A stretch of 64,000 nt of DNA, from contig CP073016.1 of NCBI GenBank assembly GCA_025370075.1, positions 1,054,001 to 1,118,000 of the forward strand. Direction: 5' to 3'. The notes under the pieces are model-generated. The model was not told where the DNA came from and ran no database searches. It saw only the letters and a list, made by a program, of their open reading frames with translations. Made by a program: the position numbers and the translations under genes. Shown piece after piece: positions 7,774 to 17,304 of this stretch. This stretch comes from Chryseotalea sp. WA131a. Lineage in GTDB: Bacteria; Bacteroidota; Bacteroidia; Cytophagales; Cyclobacteriaceae. Each line of letters starts with the position of its first letter. Position 1 is the first letter of the stretch.

Positions 7774-7912
7774 CTGTAAGCAATCTATCAAAGAACACTA
7801 TATCATCCCGCGTCTCGCGAGACAATTTATCCTTGCCCACCGTAGCCTTAGCGAAGGTGGGAAAGAACACTCCTGCTAGGTCGTGATGAAACAAATCTGT
7901 AAGCAAATCAAA
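7774..7912 (-). repeat. CRISPR-like repeat cluster with nested hairpins, second locus
   Basis: The 25-nt repeat end at 7774-7798 is identical to that at 9694. Then follow the hairpin CATCCCGCGTCTCGCGAGA region, a repeat piece at 7823-7831, a 30-nt insert at 7832-7861 with arms CCCACC and GGTGGG, repeat bases AAAGAACAC (7862-7870), a 22-nt insert (7871-7892) matching the insert at 5506-5527 with changes, and a last repeat piece (7894-7910). Insert positions are the same as in the first locus, so the composite was copied as a whole or the sites are hot spots. Confidence 0.65.
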
Positions 7913-7928
7913 ACCCTCAATCAGGCGT

Positions 7929-8336
7929 AAACCTGTTTACCGATAAGAAGTTTACAGACTTAAATTGCACATCGAGTTCCGTTATCCTAAAGACAACAAC
8001 AGCGGTGTATATTTGCGCGTTCGCTATGAGGTGCAAGTAACTGATAGCAAAGAATTGGATCCTTGGGATAACCAATTTAGCATTATCTATGGATTCTTGA
8101 TGCTCAATCAAATAGTGGCCAAAGAAGCTGGTGAGTGGCAGAGTTATGACATCACGTTGGTTGGCAGAACTGTGATAGTGGTGGCCAATGGAATTACTGT
8201 AATCTGTGATCAAGGATACCTGGCATTACAAGCGGAGCAATTGATAGCCACGAAGCCGAGCCCAGTCCATTATTTTTACAAGGCAACCATGGTCCAATTG
8301 AATACCAAAAAATAGTGGTTACGCCCGCTAAGTAAT
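7929..8336 (+). pseudogene. DUF1080 (3-keto-disaccharide hydrolase-like) fragment
   Basis: The C-terminal half of a DUF1080 beta-jelly-roll protein. Motifs such as LHIEFRYPK, NSGVYLRVRYEVQV and GEWQSYDITLVGR are typical. At least two frameshifts are visible. One is near 7958, where FTDKKFTD and LKLHIEF lie in different frames. The other is near 8265, after which the family ending HGPIEYQKIVVTPAK appears in another frame, with a stop at 8334-8336. The 5' half and signal peptide are missing; the fragment starts right after the repeat cluster at 7774-7912. It is not expected to give an active enzyme. Confidence 0.75.
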
Positions 8337-8471
8337 CAAACACAGTTTTTTTTGTTAGCATTATCTTTACTGGTATCGATCAAAAAAATCTCTATGTCAT
8401 TTTTATTTTAGACATTTGGTTACCAAAATCTCATCTTTAGCATCAAAACGGTAACCCTAAACTGAATCAAC

Positions 8472-9516
8472 ATGAAAACAAAAAGATTTTTTCTTTTGGC
8501 CCATGTATTATTTGCGTCTCAATTTTGTTTGTCGCAAGACCTTACGGACCTCAATGAATTTATGAAAGCAGAAAAAGCTGACGCAAATCGTCTTTTGGCT
8601 TCATACATATCACCCGCGCTCAATGCAATTTCAAACGGAACCAATACCGGTTGGTACACAACAGCCAAAACACACAAGCCACTAGGGTTTGATTTAGGTG
8701 TTTCTTTGTCCGCAGTGTTTGTGCCTTCCTCTGATAATTATTTTACACCGTCACTAACCAACACAACTTTCAACAATACTACTAATCCCGGTGCAGGAGC
8801 TCCAACCGTATTTGGCCCGAAAGATTTAACCCGGTACACCTCTAGTTATGATCCTGATGGTAATGGCCCTTTGGCCAGTCAATCCATTTCATTTGATGGA
8901 CCTGAAGGGTTGGATCTAAGCAAGAATGTAGGTTTAGGTGCTATGCTTGTGCCCATTTTGCAGGTAGGTATTGGTACAATCAAAAATACCGATCTTAAAA
9001 TAAGGTACGTTCCCGAAATCAAAAAAGAATCTTCGGGTATCAAAATGTTTGGCATTGCTGTAATGCATAGCCTAAGCCAATACATGGGCAAACTGAAAGA
9101 GATGCCTTTTGATTTGGCAGTGCTGGCGAGTTATAATTCCGTTTCAGCCAATTCTAGCTTAGTGAGTACAACAAGTGTCGTTAGCAAAGATGGCAACCTT
9201 ACCAATGAAGTTTAACTCCTGGTCCATCCAAGCACTTATTTCCAAAAAATTGTCTGTGCTTACCCTGTACGCTGCAGCGGGCTATGGTTCGGTTAATTCA
9301 ACTGCCGACATTACAGGCACTTTCACTTTTAATGCCAATCAGGAAGGTTCTTCTCCTATTTCTGTAACAAATCCACTCGCTATGTCTGTCGATAACAGTA
9401 GTGCCCGCTTAACAGGGGGATTACGGGTAAAGTTGGGTCCTTTTTATATTAATGGCGACTACACGTTGCAAAAATACAACACTCTTACAGTGGGAACTGG
9501 CCTAGCGATTCGCTAG
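8472..9516 (+). pseudogene. DUF6588-like outer-membrane protein gene broken by one frameshift
   Basis: Residues 1-20 form a signal peptide (KRFFLLAHVLFASQFCLSQ). The rest has the alternating strands of an outer-membrane beta-barrel, with segments such as GFDLGVSLSAVFVPSSD and LDLSKNVGLGAMLVP typical of DUF6588 proteins of Bacteroidota. The first frame stops at 9213-9215. The family continues in another frame from about 9206 (KFNSWSIQALISKKL through GDYTLQKYNTLTVGTG) to a stop at 9514-9516. A single indel near GAAGTTTAAC accounts for it. Either the gene is recently dead or this is a sequencing error. A good terminator follows at 9546. Confidence 0.75.
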
Positions 9517-9545
9517 TAAAAATTAATTATTTTTAATTTGGGTAT

Positions 9546-9583
9546 GAGCGACCTTCTTTTTTTGAAAGAAGGTCGCTCCTTTT
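9546..9583 (+). terminator. Rho-independent terminator after the DUF6588-like gene
   Basis: Perfect 14-bp stem GAGCGACCTTCTTT (9546-9559) with 9565-9578, a 5-nt loop, and a following CTTTT run. Confidence 0.8.
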
Positions 9584-9693
9584 ACATCCATTAAACTCAT
9601 TTTGTATCAGCAGGTTCCTAAAATAGTACTCTTGCCTGTGCTCTAAATCTGTGTTAAAGTTAGTGACTATTGCTCGAAGGAATCAATTATCTT

Positions 9694-9739
9694 CTGTAAG
9701 CAATCTATCAAAGAACACAATCTGAAAGCAAATCACAAC
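9694..9739 (-). repeat. Solo intact 46-nt CRISPR-like repeat
   Basis: An uninterrupted copy of the unit that is split by hairpins at 5481 and 7774. On the minus strand it starts GTTGTGATTTGCTTTCA and ends TTGCTTACAG. It stands alone with no second repeat or spacer nearby, within a gene-free gap (9517-9899) that otherwise contains only the terminator at 9546. Confidence 0.7.
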
Positions 9740-9899
9740 AAAAGCCCCAACGAGTAGATCGGACAAATTAAAATCAACCTACTGTAAAGAATCGACATCA
9801 TTTAAGTTGGGATGGCAAGGAGGTGATGTTTTTAGTTAACTCGATTATTCGCTGAGACAATTTTGTAACAGTCCTTTCTTTTAAAAGGGTAATACGAAA

Positions 9900-11200
9900 T
9901 CAGTATTCTAAAATAAACTTAGATAAGTTCTTATGTGTCTCCAGTTTAAACTTCTTTCGCAGACGATATCTGGCTATTTCAACACCGCGTGGCGAAATGG
10001 TCATCAGGTTGGCAATTTCCTTTGTGTCCATGTTCAGACGAAGGAATGCGCAAAGTTTTTGCTCACCGGGGGTCAGGTCAGAAAATTCACTTGTCAAGCG
10101 TTTTAAAAAATCGCCATGCACGCGGTCAAAGTGATGTTCAAATTGTTGCCAGTCTTCTTGTACTTTTAATGTAGTGTCAATTTCTTTGATGATCCGCTCC
10201 AAAGCTTTTTGCTGGTCTTGCACCTTATCGGTTGCTTTTGCTTGCCTGATTTCTTCTTTGATGTTATCCATGAACTCGTTCTTCACCACCAGGTTCATGG
10301 TAGATGCAGCTAGCAAATTATTGACATGGCTCAGTTCTCGTTTTATTTGTTCTTCCTTTAAATCTTGAAGTTCTTGTTGCTTTGCAGCCAGCTCTGTTTG
10401 TTTTACCACTTCCAGCCGATTTTGTTTTCTTCGGTAATACTGTCGCTGTTGCCTGTAAATTTGGTACAAAACAAAAATGGCCAACAAAAAATAGAAAGAC
10501 TTGGCAACATTGCTTTTGTAAAACAGTGGTGTCACTTCTATCTCCAATGGTTGGCCGGTGATAATTTCGCCCCTGGGGTCAACGGTCTGCACCACAAACG
10601 TGTAACTTCCTGGTTTTAGGTTGGTGTATTCCTTTGTGCCAGAAGTACTCCAGGCTCCGTATCCCTCATCAAAGCCTTTGAGGTAAAAACGAAACTGTTG
10701 GTTGCTAACATCTTTAAATTTAAACGACTCTACTGTCAACTGCAGCACTTTGGTGCCTTCCGAAATCTGTATAGGTGCCACCTCATCAGTTCTCGCATCA
10801 AATGGTTTGCGCTCGTAAAGCACACTGTCTTCTGCAACGCTATATACCCTGCTTACCAGCGGGGCTTTGGTAAAAGATACTTGCTCTTCCAGCTCAGGGT
10901 TGTAATAGATAAATCCTTCATTGGCGTTGAAGATTACGCCATGCTGCACATTGCTGGAGATATGAAGAAGGTCGTTGTTGAAGGATTGCCTTAACTGAAA
11001 CAGCGCAGTCGGCAAGTACACATAATTTCCCAGGCTCACTTGCTTGAACATGCCCATCTTATTTTCTGAATGAACGTATATATTTTTGTTTCTGTCTTGC
11101 GCGAACTGGTAAACCCACTGCTTCCCAACTGTTTTTGAGAAAATCTCTTGCTCTACAATTTCATCATTGGTTTGGTCTATTTTAAAAATGCCTTTTACAG
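9900..11200 (-). pseudogene. Beheaded two-component-propeller/LuxR regulator
   Basis: The C-terminal part of a Bacteroidota hybrid regulator. In order it shows the end of a beta-propeller region, a Y_Y_Y domain (FYLKGFDEGYGAWS, TNLKPGSYTFVVQ), one transmembrane helix (KSFYFLLAIFVLYQIYRQQ), a long coiled coil, and a LuxR-type HTH (LTPGEQKLCAFLRLNM, TKEIANLMTISPRGVEIARY). Intact relatives are over 900 residues; only about 430 codons remain. The frame is open upstream of the ATG at 11057 to about 11200, where homology stops abruptly and meets the truncated GH16 gene head-to-head. The sensor is lost, so normal signalling is unlikely even if an internal ATG is used. Confidence 0.75.
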
Positions 11201-12461
11201 TCTGCCCGACTCAATTCAAAGTTTGCTTTTATTTATGGGCGAGTAGATGTTCGCGCGAAACTTCCGAGTGGTGCTGGCACTTGGCCTGCAATCTGGATGC
11301 TAGGAAAAAATATCAATGAACCCGGAGGTTTCTTCTCCAATCAATTTGGGACAGTTAGCTGGCCCGCCTGTGGCGAAATAGATATCATGGAGCATTGGGG
11401 CAATAATCCCAATGTGATTCACGGGTCTATTCATACGCACTCAAGTTTTCGGAAGCACCATCAACACGCGAACAAAAATACTCTCTCAGGTCAGCAGCAC
11501 CTTTTATGTTTATTCTATCGTATGGGACGAAACTAAAATAGATTTTCTGATCGATGACGTTGTTTTTTACACCTATAGCCCGAGCGTAAAGGACGCGAAC
11601 ACATGGCCGTTCAACAAGCCTCAATACCTATTACTCAACATCGCAATGGGTGGAGTGGGAGGAGCCGTTGATCCCACTTTCACAGAATCTTCCATGGAGG
11701 TGGACTATGTAAGGGTTTATCAAAAGGGAGTTCCTCCTCCTGTCAACACCCAAACCATCACCTTTCCGTCCATACCCGATCAATTGATTTCCAATCCACC
11801 ATTTCAATTGACTGCTATAGCAAGTTCCAACTTGCCGGTGCAATATTCTACACTATCTGATAAAGTAATTCTCAATGGAAGTACGGTTACAATTGTCGGC
11901 ACCGGTCGTGTTTTGATTAAAGCAAACCAGTTGGGCAACAGCACCATTAGTGCTGCGCCAGAAGTCGCCCAATCTTTTTGCATCAAACCTGTGCAGCCAT
12001 TCGTTACAACTGCCGGAATCAATACAGATAAGGTCACCCTCACCTCAAATGCAACGACAGGAAATCAGTGGTTTAAGAATGGGTCGGCCATACCAGCCGC
12101 TACCAACGCCACGCTGTTAGTTTCCTCGCCAGGCGTGTACAGCGTTCACGTGGTAGCTGACGATTGTGTCAGTGATTTCTCAGATGAAATTTCAATTATA
12201 ATCACAGCGGACTCACTCGCGTTTGTTAGCACCATTGTCCTCTACCCCAATCCTGTTGGAAGTTTTCTTTATCTCACGGGAATAAGCGAACAGGTAGCCG
12301 AGGCAAGAATAACAAATATGCACGGACATGAGGCCGATATCGTTTTGACAAGGGAAGGTGATGTCTATCGAGCTAGCACCGACCATCTTGTGCCGGGCTT
12401 GTATATCTTAACACTCAAAACCGCGCATGAATTACACAAAATCAAACTAATCAAGCGATGA
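11201..12461 (+). pseudogene. Truncated, frameshifted GH16 beta-glucanase with T9SS C-terminal domain
   Basis: Homology begins mid-domain at 11201 (SARLNSKFAFIYGRVDVRAK), continues through WPAIWML and the catalytic GEIDIMEHWG box (E-x-D-x-x-E), then breaks by a frameshift in a T-run near 11447. It resumes in another frame with INTRTKILSQVSSTFYVYS and DVVFY to NIAMGGVGG. After the catalytic domain come an Ig-like stretch and a type IX secretion sorting domain (VLYPNPVGSFLYL to LKTAHELHKIKLIKR). The intact ancestor would be a secreted laminarinase-like enzyme. The signal peptide and N-terminal third are gone, lost at the junction with the regulator fragment at 9900-11200. Confidence 0.8.
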
Positions 12462-12483
12462 CTCGGTCTTTTAGCCATTCTGG

Positions 12484-13473
12484 TTAATCCGCAAATTTGT
12501 TAAAGAGGTGTTCAACCGCATCGGCCGTCACGTCAGGAAAAGAAAGATTTAGTGGCTTTGCTTCTTCAAGCCATTGGGCTATTTTTTTGACCGACTTCTT
12601 TTTAACTTTCTTTAAAACAGGAACGCCCAACTTTTTTAGTGCAGCTGCATTGCAATGTTGTTCGTATTGGCTCTTCATCGGCACTACCAACAATTTTTTG
12701 TTTAAGTGCAATACTTCGGCTGGAGTTTCAAAACCAGCCCCACACAATACGCCACTGCTGCTCACCACGCTTTCTATAAAATCAATACCGCTTACAGGGA
12801 AAACTGAAATCCGACCTACATGATAGGGCTTCGTGGTATGTTTCGAAAAAATGTGCCACTTGATTTTGCTCAACTTTAGTAATCTTTGAACCAACTTTTT
12901 ATCATCATAAGCTGGCAAGTAAACCGTGTAATGACCATCATCTGTAACCTTTGCTTGACGGATGGCATTTCGGATAACGGGTGTAAAAATATTCTTATCG
13001 TATTCCTCAAAATGGAAGCCCACATATTTTTTAACAGGTGCGTAGTTTTTAAGCATCCACTCACCAAACGGATCAATGATTTTTGGCCGCGGTGCTTTTT
13101 TAGAAAGCAAGGCCGCTTGGTGACTAAGGGATACAATCTTTACTTCTTTCCGCTTGCAAGCCCAAGCACTGATAGGCTCAAAATCGTTGATGACCAAATC
13201 ATAATTCTCAACGGGAAAATTTTTTATTTCTTTGATAACATCTTTGGAGCTGTTCTTTTGAAAGGTCTTCAAAAAATTGATGCCCCCACTTTTCCCAAAA
13301 TAAAAACTAAGACCTTTTGACTTGTACTTTACCGGATAGGGCAACACAATTTCGGCTTGGGCACCGCTTACAAACAAATCGAGACTGCCGTATTTTTTAA
13401 GTTCGGGTATGATGTCAATTGCCCGGCTGAGGTGACCATTGCCGGTGCCTTGAATCGCGTAGAGTAGCTTCAT
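12484..13473 (-). CDS. Glycosyltransferase family protein (MJ1255/MurG-like fold)
   Basis: A 329-residue protein starting KLLYAIQGTGNGHLSRA, with the GxGNGHLSRA loop of GT-B enzymes that resemble MurG or UDP-GlcNAc transferases. The C-terminal half has CGAGFETPAEVLHLNKKLLVVP, the nucleotide-sugar binding region of that fold. No membrane helix is seen. Its start overlaps the stop of the upstream phosphoesterase by 4 bases (ATGA), so the two are coupled. Pairing with an LpxH-like enzyme suggests work on cell-surface lipid or polysaccharide. The acceptor is unknown. Confidence 0.75.
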   Translation of the reverse strand: MKLLYAIQGTGNGHLSRAIDIIPELKKYGSLDLFVSGAQAEIVLPYPVKYKSKGLSFYFGKSGGINFLKTFQKNSSKDVIKEIKNFPVENYDLVINDFEPISAWACKRKEVKIVSLSHQAALLSKKAPRPKIIDPFGEWMLKNYAPVKKYVGFHFEEYDKNIFTPVIRNAIRQAKVTDDGHYTVYLPAYDDKKLVQRLLKLSKIKWHIFSKHTTKPYHVGRISVFPVSGIDFIESVVSSSGVLCGAGFETPAEVLHLNKKLLVVPMKSQYEQHCNAAALKKLGVPVLKKVKKKSVKKIAQWLEEAKPLNLSFPDVTADAVEHLFNKFAD

Positions 13474-14324
13474 TTTTTAGTGGACAGAAATTCACTGACA
13501 AGGTCTTTAAATATCTCGTCATTATCCAGCGAATGGCGTATATGTTTTGATAATTTTATCTTTTGTGCCACCAAATCATCTTGGTAATTATAGATCCTCC
13601 AAACTCCTTGCTGGTATTCCAGGGCAGTTAGGTTTTCTACCCAATCCCCCGAATTGAGGTAAGTCACCTCCCCTTTCTCGGTGGTTATCTTCCGCATAGC
13701 AGGCTGATGGATGTGTCCACAGATCACATAGCTGTACCCGTTGCTAATGGCAATGTCGGCTGCCGTCTTCTCAAAATCATCAATGAACTTAACCGCCTGT
13801 TTTACGCTGTCTTTTACTTTTTTACTTAACGAGATTTTCCCTCTTCCCAGAAGTTTGCTGATAAAATTCACAAACGAATTGATCACAATCAATGTATCGT
13901 ACCCGATCGCGCCAAGCTTGGCCAGCCATTTCGAGTATTGCATGGTTACATCAAACACATCGCCATGAAAAATCCAGGCCGACTGTCCATTTAACGACAA
14001 TACTTTTTTATTGGCAATTTGAAAGGATCCGAGTTTGAAACCAGCAAACTTGCGAAGCATTTCATCGTGATTGCCTGTTAGGTAAGTGATCTTGGTTCCC
14101 TTGGCCAACAAGCCGGTAATGTGCTTCACCACTTGCATGTGCGACTTTGGCCAATAGCGTTTGCTAAACTGCCACATGTCGATGATGTCGCCATTTAAAA
14201 TCAACCGTTTGGGCTTGATGGATTTGAGGTAGCGGAGCAGTTCTTCGGCATGGCAACCATACGTGCCCAAATGAACATCAGAAAGGATGACCAATTCAAC
14301 TTCGCGCTTCCGCTTCTTTGCCAT
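13470..14324 (-). CDS. LpxH-like metallophosphoesterase
   Basis: A 284-residue calcineurin-like phosphoesterase. Metal-binding motifs are in order: SDVHLG (near residue 14), NGDIIDMW, TGNHDEML, FHGDVFD and CGHIHQPA. This layout is that of UDP-2,3-diacylglucosamine pyrophosphatase (LpxH) relatives. In Bacteroidota several LpxH-like paralogues exist, so a lipid A role is likely but not certain. The protein appears cytoplasmic or peripheral. It is translationally coupled to the glycosyltransferase at 12484. Confidence 0.8.
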   Translation of the reverse strand: MAKKRKREVELVILSDVHLGTYGCHAEELLRYLKSIKPKRLILNGDIIDMWQFSKRYWPKSHMQVVKHITGLLAKGTKITYLTGNHDEMLRKFAGFKLGSFQIANKKVLSLNGQSAWIFHGDVFDVTMQYSKWLAKLGAIGYDTLIVINSFVNFISKLLGRGKISLSKKVKDSVKQAVKFIDDFEKTAADIAISNGYSYVICGHIHQPAMRKITTEKGEVTYLNSGDWVENLTALEYQQGVWRIYNYQDDLVAQKIKLSKHIRHSLDNDEIFKDLVSEFLSTKK

Positions 14325-14431
14325 TACAATGGTTAGGTGAACAAAGATACTTTGTGCAAGGCTTTTCTTACGGGAAGCTGTGTTATCAAAATGTTAAGGT
14401 GACGATTCAGATACGGAATGTTAGGTACTGG

Positions 14432-15109
14432 CTAGTTCGTACTCGTTTGCTGCTCCTTAAATCTAAATCGTAAGTACTTGATGGTTTCACCTTGGGCAGC
14501 AAATATTTCTTCGTACTTGGTTTTGATATCGAAGCATTCGGCCCGAAGGGTTGAAGCATATAAATCGTGGGTAAATTGATAGTCCTCAATATCAGTGCGT
14601 AAACTCAATTCATCTAATGTAAAATTGAAAAGGTCTGTGCTGTCTGTTTTAAATCGAAAATACCCTGCTGGGTGCAAGATTTTTTTATACATGTCTATAA
14701 ACACACGGCTCGAAAGCCTTCGCTCGGCATCGCGCTTACGCGGAAGTGGATCCGGAAAAGTGAGCCATATTTCGTTTACTTCGCCTTGCTCAAAAAAACT
14801 TTCAATGAACAAAATGCCTGTGCGCAGAAAACCAACATTCGCCAGTTGATCTTCCACCGCCCACGTACTGCCTTTCCAAATGCGATCACCCTTTTTGTCG
14901 ATGCCGATAAAATTGCCATTCGGAAAATGCTTGGCCAATCCTACAGTGTACTCACCCCTACCACAAGCCAACTCGATGGTAATGGGCAGACTGTTTTTAA
15001 AGTAGACTTCGTTCCACTTTCCTTTGATCGTATTAAAAAGTTCTTTGCCTGGCTCGATTACATTCTCTCTGGCCGCAATAATCTCAAATCGCTTTAGTTT
15101 GCTCTTCAT
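14432..15109 (-). CDS. trmB: tRNA (guanine-N7-)-methyltransferase
   Basis: Class I SAM methyltransferase that makes m7G46 in tRNA variable loops. The SAM-binding start is IELACGRGEYTVGLAK (near residues 43-58), followed by FIGIDKKGDRIW and the TrmB hallmark IWLTFPDPLPRKRDAERRL. The length of 225 residues is normal. Its ATG overlaps the folC stop by 4 bases (ATGA), so the two genes form one transcript reading leftward. Confidence 0.92.
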   Translation of the reverse strand: MKSKLKRFEIIAARENVIEPGKELFNTIKGKWNEVYFKNSLPITIELACGRGEYTVGLAKHFPNGNFIGIDKKGDRIWKGSTWAVEDQLANVGFLRTGILFIESFFEQGEVNEIWLTFPDPLPRKRDAERRLSSRVFIDMYKKILHPAGYFRFKTDSTDLFNFTLDELSLRTDIEDYQFTHDLYASTLRAECFDIKTKYEEIFAAQGETIKYLRFRFKEQQTSTN

Positions 15110-16389
15110 AAATTCTCAATCTCGGCCACCACAAAAGTGCTTCCTCCAATAAAAATCATATCCTTTTGAGTAGCTCGTTCATTTGCTTGACAAATAGAGT
15201 TGTTCACATTTAGTATTACCTCTCCCCTCAGGCCTGCCGCCTTGGCTTTTAAAAATAATTCATTTGCATCCATCGCCCGTGGAATGTTTGCCTGACAAAA
15301 AAAATAATAGGCACTGCTGGGCAGTATCGAAAGTATCTTTGAAACATCTTTGTCGTTTACCATCCCCCATACCATAAATAGCTTTTCAAATTTCTGGGCT
15401 TTGATTTGCTTTAGAATCTCCATTACGCCTGCTTCGTTGTGACCCGTATCGCAAATGGTTAACGGATTGTCTTTCAGTTTTTGCCACCGCCCTTTTAATC
15501 CTGTTAAAGTGGTTGTATTCGATAAACCTTTTTCCGTTGCTTCATCTGTAATTTTAAACCCCAAGTTTTTTAGTTCATCAAGGGTAGCCAATACACCTGG
15601 CAAATTTTTTTGTTGGTAGATTCCTTTTAAGTCCAGTTCGTAAGTTGACGTCACTTTATCATCTGTGACCTGAAACTTTCCGTATCCTTCACCGACTACT
15701 TCATATTTTTTATCGGCAAAAACGATTGAACTACTTTCACTTTTCGATTTTTGGACAAACACCTCCTTAATTGAATCTTGTGTTTCGCTGATCACAACCG
15801 TCACTTCTTTTTTGATGATGCCAGCTTTTTCAAAAGCTATTTTTGGTAAAGTATCGCCCAACAAGTTCATGTGGTCCCAACTGATATTGGTAATTAACGA
15901 AACAAGCGGTGTGATCACGTTCGTAGAATCCAGTCTACCCCCTAGGCCAACTTCCACCACGGCAATATCTACTTTTTGCCTAGCAAAATAATCAAACGCC
16001 ATGGCCACGGTAATCTCAAAAAATGAAGGTTGAATTTTATCAATACTTGATTGAATTCTATTCACGAAATCAACCACAAATGCTTGATCTATTTCTTGGC
16101 CATTGATGCGGATGCGTTCGGTAAAGTTTTTAAGGTGAGGCGAAGTATAAAGCCCCGTTTTATAACCCGCACATTGCAACACGGCTGCCAACATATGTGA
16201 CGAGCTACCTTTGCCATTCGTACCTGCCACATGAATGTTTTTAAACTTATAGTGAGGATTGCCCAAGGCTTCGCACAGTTGAATAGTATTGGTCAGGTCG
16301 GCTTTATAAGCCACTGCCCCCACCCGCTGATACATGGGCAGATTTTGGTATAGAAACTCAACGGCTTGTGGGTAGCTCGAAATCAACAT
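15106..16389 (-). CDS. folC: Bifunctional folylpolyglutamate/dihydrofolate synthase
   Basis: Mur-ligase-family enzyme adding glutamate to dihydropteroate and folates. The ATP loop is VAGTNGKGSSSHML, then YTSPHLKNFTERI, VGLGGRLDSTNV and ITNISWDHMNLLG, all FolC signatures, with DTGHNEAG in the C-terminal domain. The ATG at 16389 gives the normal N terminus (MLISSYPQAVEFLY, about 427 residues); a start 7 codons upstream is possible but less natural. It overlaps trmB by 4 bases. Confidence 0.93.
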   Translation of the reverse strand: MLISSYPQAVEFLYQNLPMYQRVGAVAYKADLTNTIQLCEALGNPHYKFKNIHVAGTNGKGSSSHMLAAVLQCAGYKTGLYTSPHLKNFTERIRINGQEIDQAFVVDFVNRIQSSIDKIQPSFFEITVAMAFDYFARQKVDIAVVEVGLGGRLDSTNVITPLVSLITNISWDHMNLLGDTLPKIAFEKAGIIKKEVTVVISETQDSIKEVFVQKSKSESSSIVFADKKYEVVGEGYGKFQVTDDKVTSTYELDLKGIYQQKNLPGVLATLDELKNLGFKITDEATEKGLSNTTTLTGLKGRWQKLKDNPLTICDTGHNEAGVMEILKQIKAQKFEKLFMVWGMVNDKDVSKILSILPSSAYYFFCQANIPRAMDANELFLKAKAAGLRGEVILNVNNSICQANERATQKDMIFIGGSTFVVAEIENL

Positions 16390-16399
16390 GGTGCAAAAG

Positions 16400-16433
16400 T
16401 AAAGAGCCAATCCTTATGCAAGACTGGCTCTTC
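16400..16433 (-). terminator. Hairpin terminator after the PorT-like gene
   Basis: AAGAGCCA (16402-16409) pairs with TGGCTCTT (16425-16432), with further weak pairing inside. Read on the minus strand it is followed by a T-rich stretch. It would end the transcript of the gene at 16454-17050 just before folC. Confidence 0.6.
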
Positions 16434-16453
16434 TAAATTCTTTTGAGAAATAA

Positions 16454-17050
16454 TTACTTGCCGAATTTGAAGAGTTTGTAGCCAAGTGAAATTTGAATTA
16501 CTTGGTTTTTAATTTCTGCAGAGGTACTTGTTCCTTCATTTATTTTTGAAAGACCTAAGTTGTAACGAGCATCAATTGACAAGCCAAATGGTGCATCCCA
16601 ACCAAGCCCTAAGGCTGCGCTGATATCAGAACCTTTTAATTTGTCAACGATTGTACTTCCATTGTTTACATTGATTCCAACGGGCACGTTACCTGATGCA
16701 AAGCCAAATTGAGGACCGACCTGAAGATTGATGCCAGCAATGGTATAGAGTTTTAAAATGATCGGAATATTGAAATAATCGTAGTTGGCGTCAAAGCTAG
16801 TGGTGTTCACTTTGAATGCAGAGCCCTGCTTTGAATAAATTAATTCTGGTTGAATACCAATTTTTCCAAGTTTAATTAACACAAAGGCACCTCCGTGATA
16901 ACCTGTTTTATTGCTATACGCTGCAGATATACTGCTTGCATCTAAATTAGCAAAGTTTAATCCACCTTTAATGCCAATGGCAAACTGCGCTTGAGAATAA
17001 GCCGATACTGATGCAATTGCAATCAACAAGATTAAAAATGATTTTTTCAT
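16454..17050 (-). CDS. PorT-like outer-membrane beta-barrel protein
   Basis: A 198-residue exported protein. The signal peptide is KKSFLILLIAIASVSAYSQ. The mature part has the OMP_b-brl_2/PorT-like pattern: IGIKGGLNFANLD at the start, alternating aromatic strands (YFNIPIILKLYTIAG, LQVGPQFGFA) and a final strand ending in GYKLFKFGK. It is a small eight-strand-type barrel expected in the outer membrane; no specific function can be assigned. It is a monocistronic gene with its own terminator. Confidence 0.8.
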   Translation of the reverse strand: MKKSFLILLIAIASVSAYSQAQFAIGIKGGLNFANLDASSISAAYSNKTGYHGGAFVLIKLGKIGIQPELIYSKQGSAFKVNTTSFDANYDYFNIPIILKLYTIAGINLQVGPQFGFASGNVPVGINVNNGSTIVDKLKGSDISAALGLGWDAPFGLSIDARYNLGLSKINEGTSTSAEIKNQVIQISLGYKLFKFGK

Positions 17051-17093
17051 TGTTTATAATTTTTCTCAAAGATAACTATTTTAGCAAATAAAC

Positions 17094-17222
17094 TTAAATA
17101 CCAAATAGTAGGAATAAGTCAGCATTGGGCTCCGTAACGTAACTGTCATTGGGGAAAGACTTTGCACTTGAAACAGTGGCAATAAAAACGGATAAGATTA
17201 CTGCAAAAACTTTTTCTCTCAT
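17094..17222 (-). CDS. Possible small exported peptide, 42 residues
   Basis: An ATG at 17222 opens a short frame whose first 20 residues look like a signal peptide (MREKVFAVILSVFIATVSSA). About 22 residues follow, ending LFLLFGI. I recognise no family. It stands alone between the PorT-like and acyltransferase genes on the same strand. The peptide-like leader is the only support. Confidence 0.35.
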   Translation of the reverse strand: MREKVFAVILSVFIATVSSAKSFPNDSYVTEPNADLFLLFGI

Positions 17223-17304
17223 GGTTGATTAATTTTTTTGACGTGAGAGTAGCAAGAATCCAAATCTCAAAAACTTTTAATTAGTGAAGGCACAGAATTA
17301 ACGA

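Noticed and set aside
5481..9739. A working CRISPR array
   Set aside because: No regular spacers; copies are split, degenerate and kilobases apart.
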